From positions 434,001 through 498,000 of the forward strand of contig JADLZK010007821.1 of the NCBI GenBank assembly GCA_015847255.1: a stretch of DNA of 64,000 nt. Reading direction: 5' to 3'. The stretch's first letter is position 1; each line of letters starts with the position of its first letter. The DNA is from Hyparrhenia diplandra. Lineage: Eukaryota; Streptophyta; Magnoliopsida; Poales; Poaceae. The position numbers and the translations under genes are program-made. The notes beneath the pieces are model-generated. The model searched no databases. It saw only the letters and a program-made list of their open reading frames with translations, and was not told the origin of the DNA. This document shows, piece by piece, positions 12,197 through 22,324 of the stretch.

Positions 12197-12993
12197 TTAA
12201 TCCTCGATGGCTGCTATGATGACCACTTCATCCGGCACATCCGTATATCGAGTTTTCATTTGGATGAATCTCTTATAATACTTGATCAATGGCTCTTTTG
12301 GATATTGTTTGATGTCAAATAGGTCATCGCTTGTTAGCTTGGTGTGTTGAAATCCTTGAAAATCAACTAGCAAACTTGTTCTTAGTTGTTCCCAGCTTTT
12401 GATTGACCTTGGTTTGAGCGAAGAGTACCATTTTTGCGCTGAACCTTTCATTGCCATGATGAGTGATTTTGCTAATGTTGACTCATCTCGTCCTCCTGAG
12501 GCAACTGCGGCTTCGAAACTCATAAGGAATTGCCTTGGATCTGTAAGTCCTTCATATGTTGGAATTATGTTGAACTTGAACCCTTTTGGCCATTTTGCTA
12601 TTTGCGAGATCAATTGATAAAGGAGACTCGTGTCAATTGCTTTGTTGTGATCTTGTCTTGTTCTTTTTCTTTCCTTGTATTGTTTGCTGAGCTTGGCTCT
12701 TCAATGTTGATGACTTCTTTCTCTTGTTTTTCAAGTTCTTCATTTAGTTTGCGCAATCTGGCTTCGGCTTCTTCAATTCTCTGCCTTATTGTCTTTTCTC
12801 TTGTGCGTTTCCTGCACTCTTCGAGTTCTTTTTCTTTCCTTGCTAAGTTTTCTTCAAGTGCTTTGAGCCTTTGCTCTTCGCTTTCGTTGTCTTGTGATTT
12901 TGATTTTTCCCTTGGTTCTTTAATTTCTTCATCTTGTCCCTCTTCTTGTGATCTTGTTTCTTCCGCGGAGGTTTGTTTCTTTGGTCTTGCCAT
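12197..12993 (-). pseudogene. Gag remnant
   Basis: The minus-strand start at 12,993 (MARPKKQTS) opens a charged coiled-coil-rich N-terminus (about 12,993-12,620). A second frame (12,613-12,197) holds the retrotransposon gag core: YEGLTDPRQFLMSFEAA, AMKGSAQKWYSSL and IKYYKRFIQMKTRY. The two halves need a frame shift near 12,615. Confidence 0.8.
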
Positions 12994-13030
12994 ATCTTTG
13001 GTTGGTCGTGGGTATGCTCGAGCACACACA

Positions 13031-13047
13031 AACGGTGGGCGCCAAGA
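13031..13047 (-). other. Primer-binding site of the Tat-type element
   Basis: The minus strand reads TCTTGGCGCCCACCGTTT directly after the LTR. TGGCGCCCACC is a common tRNA primer-binding word in grass gypsy elements. Its position next to the LTR edge at 13,048 fixes that boundary. Confidence 0.65.
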
Positions 13048-13722
13048 TGTTGGGTAAAATACTCCAAACACGTTTATTGATGAATACTTAGTCACAAGGT
13101 GACTAGTACAACATGTCGATTACAAGAGAGGTTGGGGGTATTTATAGGCCCCCTATCTTCGTAGTTCTAGGATGATGACAAATTTTACAATTACAAGAAT
13201 TCGACTACATTTTTCAAATAAGCCATTCTTGATGTCTTCGCACGAATCGTCTTGATCTTTCTCTTAAGCTTTCTGTGAACTTTGATAGCGAAGGTCTTCC
13301 GACGAAGCTCCCTTCCTGAATCTTTTTGGCGAAGTTCTAACTTGCGAAGGTCTTCGTAACATCTTCAGTATTTGTCTTCATGACAACCTGTTGTTTATCT
13401 TCCTCTTCGTGAACACCTTCGTACGAAATTCTGTTTTATACATCCGCACTTCAAAGTTTGGGTTAGAAGTTTATGTAAAACAAAGTTGACCCCAATAGGC
13501 CCCGAACTCCGACCGGGAACCCGATAGGTCGACCCGTGATTGTACCTCGGAGCTTATGGTCGTGATGCTCTCGATCGCCGGATGCCGACGGGGCCATCTT
13601 GAAGTTCCAATTCGGGACCCGGGTGTCGCTGGGTCGAGATCACTTGGGTCTAGAGCCACCTAGTGCTCCACGTCTTTGCAGCGAGGGAGGGGGGGGGACG
13701 CGTCTGCGGGCTCTCCCCAACA
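13048..13722 (-). repeat. 5' LTR of the Tat-type element
   Basis: Bounded by TGTTGGG (13,048-13,054) and CCCAACA (13,716-13,722), perfect short inverted ends, giving 675 bp. It carries a minus-strand TATA box (TATAAATA at about 13,139-13,148), correctly placed for a short R-U5. The inner boundary is supported by the primer-binding site. The outer boundary rests only on the inverted end word, because no second LTR copy is in the window for comparison. Confidence 0.5.
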
Positions 13723-13739
13723 ATATTGGAAACTGTCTT

Positions 13740-13922
13740 TCAAAAGTTGCAATACAATGGTTGGAAATGCTTTCCAACCCCTCTAGACGCCTCCCAATGC
13801 CTCTTCAAAATAATCGTTTTTGTTGTTTTAATTCGTTAAAGGGCATTATGGTCTTTTCGCATCTCAAACACACCCAAACCCCACCCCCCTGACGCAGCCC
13901 AACCCAAACCCCGATCTATCAC
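13740..13922. other. Spacer before the captured-fragment mosaic
   Basis: Contains a short imperfect inverted repeat around TGGTTGGAAATGC/TTTCCAACC (about 13,758-13,780) and CAGACGCCTC-like words related to those at 21.1 kb. No gene is seen. Confidence 0.3.
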
Positions 13923-14950
13923 CGTGACACCACTCGTTCTCTTCCTCGCGGCCTCGCCTTGGCCGCCGGCGCCGTCTCTCTCGCCCTTGCCCGGGCGCCG
14001 GCGCCCCTGGTCGTCCGACGCCCGTCGCACCGCCGCCAACCAGCGTGGTGGCGCGAAGGCCCCCCCAACCACGCGACGCACCTCATCGTCGCCGCCGTCG
14101 TCACCGCCGCCCGGCCACTCCGAACCACGTCCACCACGTCTCGGCATCGCGCGGAGGGGGCGTAAGCCGCCTCGTGGGCATCCGTCATCCTCCGTAAGAT
14201 ATTTTCTCCGCCACCCTATCGAGTTGTAGCGTTTGGGGGATTTGTGCGCAGCGCCGCGCTGGGTGTTGAATTAGCATGCGTTTCTAGTCCCGATTCAACA
14301 CCTCACACCGTTTGATTGTATGTACTATGTTGTCGAATTAGGTAATCGTTGCACTGTTAAATTGTATTTACAATGCTGTGGAATTAGGCAACCGATGCAC
14401 TGTGAATTGCTTGTTGAGTACTACTGTTAACATGTTCAGGGTATTGATGGGGAGTTGGCTTCAAAATAGTGGAATTAGCCTGTTGTACTGTACTGCATCT
14501 CAGCAAATTTACCTTGCATTTTCAAACTGTTTCAAGCAATCATAGAATGCATGATGATATAATTTAGGAACTGTCTAATATTTTTCTGAATTCTGGAGGA
14601 ATTTGTTGATTTGGAGCTGAAGCTTTACTCCAGCGGTGCATGTCACTGCATTGCTGGTTGGTGTAGAGATTTGAAAATAAACAGATAAAAAGGGGTTAAT
14701 TGGGAAGCCTATTGAGCCTGAAACCTCTCAGTACTGATGATCACTGTTTTCGAACCTAGGTTCTTCTTTCCAGCGTTGGGTGGTCTTCTTTTTGGTTATG
14801 ACATTGGCGCAACCTCTGGAGTGACAATCTCTGTGCAAGTTACTCCATGATTTGGTTGCTTTTTGCTATTTTTGTAGTCGGCATAGAGTCTCACTGCCAC
14901 TGGGTGTGCTCCCCTTCAGTCTCCTGATCTCAGTGGCACCGATTGGGGAT
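13923..14950 (+). pseudogene. Fragment of a plastid sugar/xylose-type transporter gene
   Basis: A two-part exon fragment matches the first membrane segment of the plant D-xylose-proton-symporter-like, chloroplast-type MFS family. FPALGGLLFGYDIGATSG is at about 14,771-14,822, and SPDLSGTDW at about 14,917-14,943 is the adjacent loop. These are one conserved stretch in the family but are separated here by about 80 bases of unrelated sequence. The GC-rich block 13,923-14,230, rich in P, S and R, could be a transit-peptide exon. All other membrane segments are missing, so this is a captured or duplicated fragment. Confidence 0.65.
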
Positions 14951-15388
14951 GAAGCAGGTGAAGGATATAGCTCAGGATTGAAATTTGTGTTATTAAGAAA
15001 ATGATTAGCTATCATGTTGGGATCTAGCATGGTGATATACTGATAACAGCAATTCTAAGTGTATTGTCCTGCTGTTTTTTATTGAATGAAGAGCTAGGGA
15101 ACTTATCTCTGAATTGCTTGGATTCAAACAGTGGTAGACTGAAATGATTTTGTTAATAGTATGACATTGCTGTGTGCACGGTAGCGGTTGATACCTGGCC
15201 ATTGACTTTTCCTTTTGGCTGTTTAGTGCAAATGAACTTCCATTCATAATTGGCCTGATTGGAGTACATAAAAATGCCTTTTTTGAAGCAATACCTGGGC
15301 ATTGTGTAGAGTTAGACTGATAACACTGGCTGTCAGTAGTAAATAGTACTTTGTTAATCTTTGTGAGGCAATAAAACATGCTATTTGT
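14951..15388. other. Non-coding sequence between the transporter fragment and the TAGCG element
   Basis: AT-rich DNA resembling intron or UTR sequence. An open minus-strand frame here has no recognisable domain. Possibly captured along with the transporter fragment. Confidence 0.3.
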
Positions 15389-15954
15389 GTACAAGGATAC
15401 AACTTGCATCAATTTTGGACCAATCAGTGTACTACTGTTGTGAGTATTAACCCTGTTTTTAAATAGCGGGCTAAGCCATTTAGCGGCAGCCTCCCTAAAG
15501 GCTATTTAGCGCTATAGCGAAGCTATGATAGCGGGCTAAGCCATTTAGCGGCTAAGCAAAAAATATGCCAAACATTATATAATTTTACACATAATAAAGA
15601 TAAAAACATAGATAGTTCAAAAGTCTTACTAATACATTACATCAAACTAGTTTGTAGTTCATACATGATACATCAAACATCATCACATCACATAGAGAAA
15701 TACATGAGTCTAATACCTTGAGATGAGATTTGGGCCTGCCAATCAATTTGGGCCAACGGAAATCAGCCCAATATCTTATAGCGCTACATGAGCTGCAGTT
15801 TAGCATTTTTTAGCGCTATTAGCAGCTAATAGCGGCAAATAGCGTTTAGCGCTAAAATGACAATAGCTTAGCGTTACCCTGCCCGAAACGCTATTTAGCG
15901 CTATAGCGGCAAATAGCGTTTAGCGCTACAATGATGCAAGTTGTATCCTTGTAC
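15389..15954. mobile_element. TAGCG-rich MITE-like element inside a 23-nt perfect inverted repeat
   Basis: The outer arms at 15,389-15,411 and 15,932-15,954 are exact reverse complements of 23 nt. Inside, two clusters (about 15,455-15,560 and 15,775-15,930) repeat CTATTTAGCGCTATAGCG and AAATAGCG words in both orientations around an AT-rich core. Such TAGCGCTA-rich subterminal regions are typical of non-autonomous hAT-type elements in plants. I found no clean 8-bp target duplication, so exact ends are uncertain. Confidence 0.55.
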
Positions 15955-16020
15955 AAGCAAGTTCAGCGGCTGACACCACCATCAATGACTAATCTATCTT
16001 TTTTGTTGATGCAGAAGAGA

Positions 16021-16227
16021 ATGTCGGGTGTCAAGTACAATGAAATTACTAGGAAGGTGTTTGACGATGAAGATCAAGCATTCGAGTTTTATAACAGCTA
16101 CGCTAAGGCGAAAGGGTTTAGTGTCAGGAAAAGCTACTGTGAGTGGGACAGCGGCCACAATGAGAGGACTCTTCGGCGTTTTGTTTGCAGCTGTGAAGGT
16201 CTTCGGTATCATGATTATTTCTCATAA
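16021..16227 (+). pseudogene. FAR1-type DNA-binding domain fragment
   Basis: Encodes FDDEDQAFEFYNSYAKAKG, FSVRKSYCEWD and RTLRRFVCSCEG. This is the N-terminal part of the FAR1 DNA-binding domain of FHY3/FAR1/FRS proteins, a domain derived from Mutator-like transposases. The characteristic C residues of the WRKY-GCM1 zinc fold are present, but the frame stops at 16,225, well short of the full domain. It is either a captured FRS exon or the start of a MULE transposase. Confidence 0.7.
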
Positions 16228-16344
16228 CTGGAAGACTGATACAAAGATGCAGGTATCAACTTAGAAAATCCTTTATCTTTTTGTGGGTGAAATGGTAAGC
16301 CATCTGAAATAATAAGGGAAAAAACTGACTCAATATCTGTGCTG

Positions 16345-16450
16345 CGCAGCCCTATCTTCATGAGTCACGGCATCAGCATGCCTTGAAAAGGGTCAGGGGA
16401 GCTGGAGGTCGGTTTCTGAATTCGAAGTCAGATGACAAGGAAGTTTTGTA
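16345..16450 (+). pseudogene. NF-YA (HAP2) DNA-binding domain fragment
   Basis: Encodes PYLHESRHQHALKRVRGAG and GRFLNSKSDD, the A2 DNA-binding half of the conserved NF-YA core that contacts CCAAT. The preceding CGCAG at about 16,344-16,348 looks like a splice acceptor, so this is probably one exon of an NF-YA gene. The NF-YB/YC-interaction helix that normally precedes it is absent, and unrelated sequence follows. Confidence 0.75.
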
Positions 16451-16671
16451 CACCAAGTGCAAGCGGGCAGCAGCAAGATGTGGTGTCAGTCCGTTGTTGC
16501 ACGTCAGCACGGCGAGGCACACTTTGGCTCGCGCAGAGTATGGCACGGCCATGTCGGTGATCCTACGCCCAGCCCAGTGTATGCTTGCGTGCTCAAGCCT
16601 GAAGCCGGCAGGTAACGAGAGAGCTTGCGCGCGGCGCGTGCTTTGGTGTGGAATATCTGTCTGGCTCCATC

Positions 16672-17031
16672 TGTGGAGATACTACAAGACAAGTGTACAC
16701 ATGAAAATATAAGGATTCTAGAGAAGAAGAGTCTAGAGTACCCAATAAAAATATCTAGAGAGGGAATAAAGGAGTGTGGCTCCTTCTATAAACAGAGGCT
16801 AGTTCCCCACTAGAAAAGCGTTTAGTGACAACGGAAAGGAATAGACAATTCCCTTTTCTCTCTACTTTCTATTGTAGGTGTGTTCTTGTTAGACAATATG
16901 TTTCTCAATATACTCGTTTATTTTATATACTTTGTACGCATTTTTCTTTTTAATTACGGTTTGTAATTCATATACTATGTTAGCTTGCGATTGTGCCTCT
17001 CTAGAGTACTTGACAACATACATATGTACTT
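16672..17031 (+). repeat. LTR-like sequence, possible solo copia LTR
   Basis: Begins TGTGGAGATAC and ends near CTTAACA, with a compact AT-rich body and internal CTATAAACAGAGGC (TATA-like) and TTGTAGGTGTG words that resemble a short Ty1/copia LTR. No 5-bp target duplication could be matched, so the ends are provisional. Confidence 0.35.
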
Positions 17032-18533
17032 AACAGTGGCGAAACCAGAGCGAATGACGGGGTGTCCAACTTCATCAAGACTATAATAACTTTTGTGATG
17101 TTCAAGCAAATATTATATCTAACTCCGAATTTTTAACATTAAAATTCAAATTTAGGTAATAACAATGTAAATTGGTAGGGGAACAAGCAATAACACTTAC
17201 CACTAATTTAAAAAATACAATATTGATCACTATGGTGCCCAAAGATGGCAAATAGTTGTGGTCGAGCCTAATGAAAAGAGAACAAATAGGTCAATTATTT
17301 ATCAAAAAAAAATATAGAATTGTCAAATGATATATACTTTGCATTTGTGTTACCTCTTAAAGATAATATTTACGCTCTTTTCCTTCCATTTTCATGAAAC
17401 GACGAACCACAACCTCATTACTAACTTTCTTCATTTCTTCTTTTCTCTATATAACAAATAAGTCTATGACTTAGGTGTTGATCACCCATGCGATTAGACA
17501 AACTTGTTTTTACATTCTTCATGCCCGAGAAACATCTCTTAACTGTTGCCATTTGTTCTTTGCAAGAAACATCTCTTGATTCATCAACTAGCAAGCAAAA
17601 TACATCATCCCCAAGTTCTTCAAGGATAGATCGTACAATCTCATTTGCAAAACATTCAACAATATCCCTCTCAATTTCAGGAGCAAGCAAAGAACTATTC
17701 TTCTTAGCATTTGTAGTCACAACTTTGTGTAAAATAGGATCATGTTTTGCTAAGCAATCATAGAACTCCTTGAAATTCCCTTTGTTGTTGGATTCATCTG
17801 ACTCATCATGGCCACGGAAAGGCAATCCTTGGTTCAACAATAGTCTAGTTGTATCAATGGACCCATTCAACCGAGTAAAATAGGCCTTCTTAGCAACTTC
17901 ACTAACAGTACTGTAAGTAACATCTATGTGTTGCTTTTCTTTCTAACAAATCATCACACTTCTTCATTGCATTAAAGTGTAAACCACCAACCTCACCAAC
18001 ATGTTCTCTTTCCTATGATAACCATTCCAGCTATTAACCACAAATGCATCATATCCCTGCATCTTTCTTCTCTCTAAACAAGAAACAATAAAAGCAATAT
18101 GCTCTATCCTTTGCCTCACTGTATTCAAGCCAAGGACCAAACTCATCAAATCATCCTGCAATAAATCTCCTAGGCTTCTCTTTCTCTCCAATTTGTGTAA
18201 CAGGAAAATCACATGTGCGAGGTTGGCAAGGTCCATTCTCCAAGTATTTTCTTCTCACCTTTTCTCTCAAGTTAGGATGATAAGAATCAATTTCTTTCCT
18301 CAAACCAGGGTCATACTTAATTTCCTCATCCCAATTGAGTTCATCTGGACATCGAGTTCTATTAGCATCAATAGTGTCGTGTGTAGTCCGGTCCAAAGTG
18401 GGCTTCAAGGCTGGGGTGCCTTGTACTAGGCTTTGGGGGTGCCTTGTGGGCCGAATTTGCAAAATACTAGGAAATTTGACAAGGGGGTGCCCAGGCACCG
18501 GATGGGCCTTCATGGCTTCGCCCCGACGCTGGA
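17032..18533 (-). mobile_element. Degenerate hAT-family element, ZMYM1/TTF-type transposase
   Basis: The minus strand encodes a TTF-type N-terminus (about 18,400-18,150) with LREKVRRKYLENGPCQPR and FPVTQIGEKEKPRRF. It continues through AFVVNSWNGYHRKENM and a DUF4371-like core (17,870-17,421) with LAPEIERDIVECFANEIV and VFCLLVDESRDVSCKEQM, whose D-E pair is the family's RNase H-like start. The left edge CAGTGGCGAAACCAG resembles the hAT-type CAGTGGCG end, and the right edge has a related but disturbed word near 18,515-18,533. The dimerisation domain is missing and frames are broken. Confidence 0.7.
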
Positions 18534-18925
18534 GGATGGAGTCCAGGTTCTCGGGAAGACGACGTGGAGATGGTGAGTCCGGGTCCGTCCCCGTGTCCGA
18601 TCTTGGAAGAAGAAGGGTGTCAACATAATTTTGTTTCACTCTCAAGGTTTTCGATGTAAAAGCACCGGAGACAGTGTTTCCAATATGAGCTTAGTTGATT
18701 TAGAAAAGATTAGGAGCCTCCATGCAAAAGTGTTCTCCATATTATCGCTCTTGGAAGGTCATTTTGTTAGAGACGGCTAAACTATGGGTGCTCGATTCTT
18801 TCCTGTGCGTAGAGCTGCAATGGGTTCGGGTCGACCCGCTTTCAAACCCAACCCGAACCTGGAAATATGAATCGGATCGAACCGGTTCGACCCTAGATAG
18901 AATAGGTTCGTGGTAGGTTCATATC
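18534..18925. other. Spacer with hAT-like GGTTCG words
   Basis: The stretch 18,825-18,910 is rich in GGGTTCG, CCCGAACC and GAACCGGTTCGA words as in grass hAT-type non-autonomous elements, but paired ends were not found. No gene is seen. Confidence 0.3.
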
Positions 18926-19096
18926 TTTTTTTAGAAAGGCGACAAAAAGCTTTTGTCGGGATTTTATTAGACAGTAAATAAAAACAGGGTACATCAACAA
19001 AAGATAAACAACCACTGTCACGGACCCTGAGCTCAACTAAAAGAACCCCCGACTATTTGCTTAAGGATCCATGTAGCAACAACTACTAAAAAACCA
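18926..19096 (-). mobile_element. Small retroposon with 14-bp target duplication
   Basis: The word GGTAGGTTCATATC occurs immediately left (18,912-18,925) and right (19,097-19,110) of this 171-bp segment. The insert starts with a T-run on the plus strand, equal to a poly(A) tail on the minus strand. Tail plus long target duplication are the marks of LINE-machinery insertion, so this is a SINE or a 5'-truncated LINE 3' end. The family is not recognised. Confidence 0.6.
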
Positions 19097-19139
19097 GGTA
19101 GGTTCATATCATACCCTAAGCTCAACTAAAAGAACTCCA

Positions 19140-19320
19140 TCTAGAACTGTTGGTGATGCAGTTGTCCCTCTTGTCATGCCATTTGTTGAGGACAACATCA
19201 CAAAGCCTGATTGGCATTGTCACGAGGCAGCTACTTTTGCATTTAGTTCTATCCTTGAAGGCCCCTCTATTGAAAAATACATCCCTGGTCACGTACTTGA
19301 ACTCTTTAGAGTTTATTAGC
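19140..19320 (+). pseudogene. Importin subunit beta-1 gene fragment
   Basis: The plus strand encodes TVGDAVVPLVMPFVEDNITK and PDWHCHEAATFAFSSILEGP, a HEAT-repeat stretch characteristic of plant importin beta-1 (nuclear import receptor). The match ends about 19,290 and a stop follows at 19,318. Only about 50 of some 870 residues are present, so it is a fragment deposited by duplication or transposon capture. Confidence 0.7.
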
Positions 19321-20340
19321 AAGGTACTATTTACAGCAAATCAATACACTTTGCAAGAACTTCTCTGAAGGAAAATCATCCCATTATTCTAGTAACTTGA
19401 ACTATGTTCTGACAGCAATGCATCAGTTTGTTGATTCCAGCTTCACATCTTTTAGTAGGTCTATAAGGTATTAGCACTATAATTAGTGAATGCAAAACCT
19501 TTATTGATGCATGCTTACTGTAGAAAGTATGGCATTATGAACAGACAATGGTTCTTGATTTCACAAGGTGTTTTGTTATTTCTGCTGTAACAGTTGTACG
19601 CAAATGTCTCAAGGAGACAACGAGATGGCATGATACAAATTTCTCAAGAATATGATACGTGGATTTTTAATAAAAAGAAAATAAACCTATTTCCAAAACA
19701 CTTGCATCAAATATCTATTTTCCGAACGAAATTGAATGGATAATGATGATGATGATAATGATTGATCATGGTTAATTGATTGATGAGAGTGGTTCGTCTC
19801 TACATCTGATAGACATGAACTTAGAACTTTCTTCATTATTTAGTGACTCTGGACGTCCATGGTGCGGCTTGAACGCGCCAGCCACGTTCACGTTGCCAAC
19901 CCGCCACCTTCCCAGGCGTGTCGCCAATGCGTCAGCAATGAGCAATCAAAAGAATAAGATGCTGCTGCCTGCTCCTGCTAGACGGAGCTTGTTAACAAAA
20001 GGCAGCACGAAACAAAATCAAATCCGACTGTGAAACATGCAATATCCCCCAAGTTTTTACTAAAGCGAATACATAACTGGCAGGCATCCAATTGCATTAT
20101 AATCTGGCATGTGATCCATAGCATGACATAGAAAGCAATAAATGAGGATCGAAAGCATTCCCTTGACATTTCAGATACACCTTTTAAACAGTCAATTCAA
20201 CCATCACAAAAAGGTGATAATCATAACTAACCTGCACCAGTCAATGAGGATCCTCTTTCATCAGTTGCCATTTTCTTTCAAGAACTTGCTCTGATAATCA
20301 TAACTAACTTAGCACTGTGTTAAAAATCAATCCAATCCTG
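19321..20340. other. Intergenic region, no recognised gene
   Basis: AT-rich non-coding DNA with open frames that are short and carry no domain. Bases 19,320-19,460 could be intron or downstream sequence of the importin fragment. Confidence 0.3.
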
Positions 20341-20343
20341 AGA

Positions 20344-20860
20344 CTAGCAGTACGGAAGGACTACATGACACGTGAGCGTGGGGTTGGGGACGGAGGCGAG
20401 GATGCGGCTGTCATCGGTGATCTTCTGGGCGTCGTCGAGCGGACATTGAGGTCGGCGCGCACAAACACCTTCTTCCCCCTTCATATCGGCCTCACCGTGG
20501 GTGCCGACGCTCCTCATGGTCGCCATCGCGAGTCTCCCCCGCACGCGCGCGACAGCGCCACCGCCAGACCCTACGGACGCCATGGGAGGCAAGGTGAGGG
20601 TCAATCAGACTCAAACGACAACAACGAGGCAGCACACACGAAGAACAGACACAGATGGCGGCGGATCCGACGACGACTCACCTTGGGCTGGAAGAAGCGG
20701 ATCGAATCGTCGGATGGCGGCCCGGCGCGTCAAGCCCCGCAATATCTCCTCCCACCGGCGGAGGCGATGATGGCGCGGATCGAATCGGCGGAGGGCGGCC
20801 CGGCGCGGCAAGCCCCCGCAAGGTCTTCTCCGACCGGCCGCGGCTCGTGTAACGGGCCTA
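20344..20860 (-). other. GC-rich open region, possible first exon fragment
   Basis: A GC-rich block with long frames on both strands. The minus-strand frame 20,604-20,344 (MTLTLPPMASVGSGGG start, then CPLDDAQKITDDSRILAS) has the more protein-like composition, but I cannot assign it. The plus-strand 187-codon frame looks like its shadow. Confidence 0.25.
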
Positions 20861-20879
20861 GAGACGAGAATGAACTATA

Positions 20880-21300
20880 ATGAACCCTAGAACAAAAATA
20901 GAGATGAGGATGAACTTCGAATGAACCCTAAAAAAATTCATCTAACTATACTACTTTAATCATTTGATCATATCATAATTTTTTGTTCTAACTGTAAATG
21001 TACAGTTTTACCCTCGGTTAAAAAATAGAACTACGAAAAAGCAATTAACACTCATTTATTTAGGATTCAAATACCACAAATTTTTAGAGGCGTTGGGAGG
21101 CGTTACAGCTCATATGGCCCACATGTCATAGACACAGAAACGCCTCAGACGCCTCTCCATTAACGCTCCCCAACGCCTTTTCTCATTTTGGGCCCACATG
21201 TCATACACACAGGAAACGCCCAGACGCCTCTCCAACCATTGTAAAAAAATTCTACAGTAATAAATTAATTTGGTCTCGTAAAATGTTATATAGACGAAAG
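20880..21300. repeat. Spacer with a 74-bp spaced duplication
   Basis: Related blocks at about 21,117-21,163 and 21,191-21,235 share CCCACATGTCATA, then CACAGGAAACGCC and CAGACGCCTCTCCA. They lie in a MITE-like AT-rich stretch. No gene is seen. Confidence 0.45.
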
Positions 21301-21419
21301 TTGTAAGTATAACTTTCTAAAAAAAAAAAAAACCGTAGAATCAAATTTTGTTTCACACACACAAAAAAAAGGAATCACGGCACTGGAACCGTGGAGTGCC
21401 CAAAAACAAAAGATCTTCG

Positions 21420-21942
21420 GTTTGCAATGAGCCCATTCATGTTGCGAAGATCTATTTAAGAAATATGGGCTGAATGGGTTTCTGCTCTTGCTTGATAGAT
21501 GCTCCAAAGAACAAGGCAAGCTTGTGACTTTAGTCCTCCTGTGGAAGGCGTGGGCAATATATACACAGTAATGTGACACACGATTCTGGCCCTGCAAAGC
21601 ATGGCTAACTCAGTTTTCGTTTTACTAAATTTTCAGGAACAACTGTTGCAGGTCCGACAACAGGAGCTATGAAAATGGGAAATCAAAATCCTGGATCTCT
21701 TTGCCTTCCTCAGAATGGACTGCAGGGTTGGGGAGCGTCCTCTGGACCTGGAGGGACGGGTGAAGGTGAATGTGGATGGCTTGTTTGTGGAACGAATGAG
21801 TGAGGCTGGCCTCGGTGTTATCATCAGAAATCCAAGGGGCAAAGTCTTGTTCCGATGTGCTTCAGTGGATGAGGCAGAAGGGAAAGTATACACTGAAGGT
21901 CAGCGTTTGGGTTCACAAATTTCGTGGCAGAGGAAACCGTAG
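21420..21942 (+). pseudogene. Retroelement-derived RNase H fragment
   Basis: The clearest part, 21,715-21,942, encodes GRVKVNVDGLFVERMSEAGL and GVIIRNPRGKVLF, then VDEAEGK. This is the RVT_3-type RNase H fold, with the first catalytic D in VNVDG and a following E in the EAE segment. Upstream plus-strand pieces (LLDRCSKEQGKLVTLVLLWKA near 21,490) match the linker found before this RNase H in plant non-LTR elements. Broken frames and missing RT indicate a relic. Confidence 0.6.
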
Positions 21943-22316
21943 GGCCACTAGGGTCACGGCCCAAGGCGTTGTTCCATTTTGTCTACATTGCAACACACTG
22001 TCCCAAAGAGGCCCAATTAATCTAGCACAATAAGCCTATGGAATTGCCCTAGGCTAACCAAGCTCCGCCATTGTTCACAATGGCACCTAGGACCGGTAAT
22101 CTGGGAGTCAGATTCAACTCTAATTATTGGATTGTTGGAAGATAAGAATGCTAACATGTCTTAATTGCGATGCACTTTAGTGGTTGTTAACTGAATGGAA
22201 GATCTAGAAGTTGAGGAGGCTGTAACAATGTAGCTCGATCATGAACTTGCTCATTTAGATAGGTGGACCATTCATACCACTACTTGGTTGTGGCAAGCCA
22301 TATATGCGTGCTTGAC
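21943..22316. other. Spacer, nothing recognised
   Basis: No domain-bearing frame, repeat or RNA is seen between the RNase H relic and the hAT element. Confidence 0.4.
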
Positions 22317-22324
22317 CACTTGAT

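Larger units (their letters stand above)
7164..13047 (-). mobile_element. Degenerate Ty3/gypsy (Tat-type) LTR retrotransposon, internal region
   Basis: Read on the minus strand from right to left, domains appear in Ty3/gypsy order: gag (12.99-12.20 kb), protease (11.28-10.80), reverse transcriptase (10.70-9.83), RNase H (9.61-9.29), a second archaeal-type RNase H (8.95-8.66) and integrase (8.66-7.70). The extra RNase H before integrase plus the 3' tandem array point to the Tat lineage. A primer-binding site is next to the right LTR. Every ORF is broken by stops and shifts, so the element cannot be autonomous as read. Bases 7165-7700 hold non-coding 3' sequence. Confidence 0.85.

Noticed and set aside
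15389..15954. miRNA precursor from the 23-nt inverted repeat
   Set aside because: Arms are over 500 nt apart and separated by a MITE; no short foldback precursor is formed.
16672..17031. Confident solo copia LTR call
   Set aside because: Ends look plausible, but the 5-bp flanks (CCATC and GTGGC) do not match, so it is kept at low confidence.
20317..20880. 187-codon plus-strand ORF
   Set aside because: No domain, GC-rich, overlapped by equally open minus frames; listed only as an unassigned GC-rich block.
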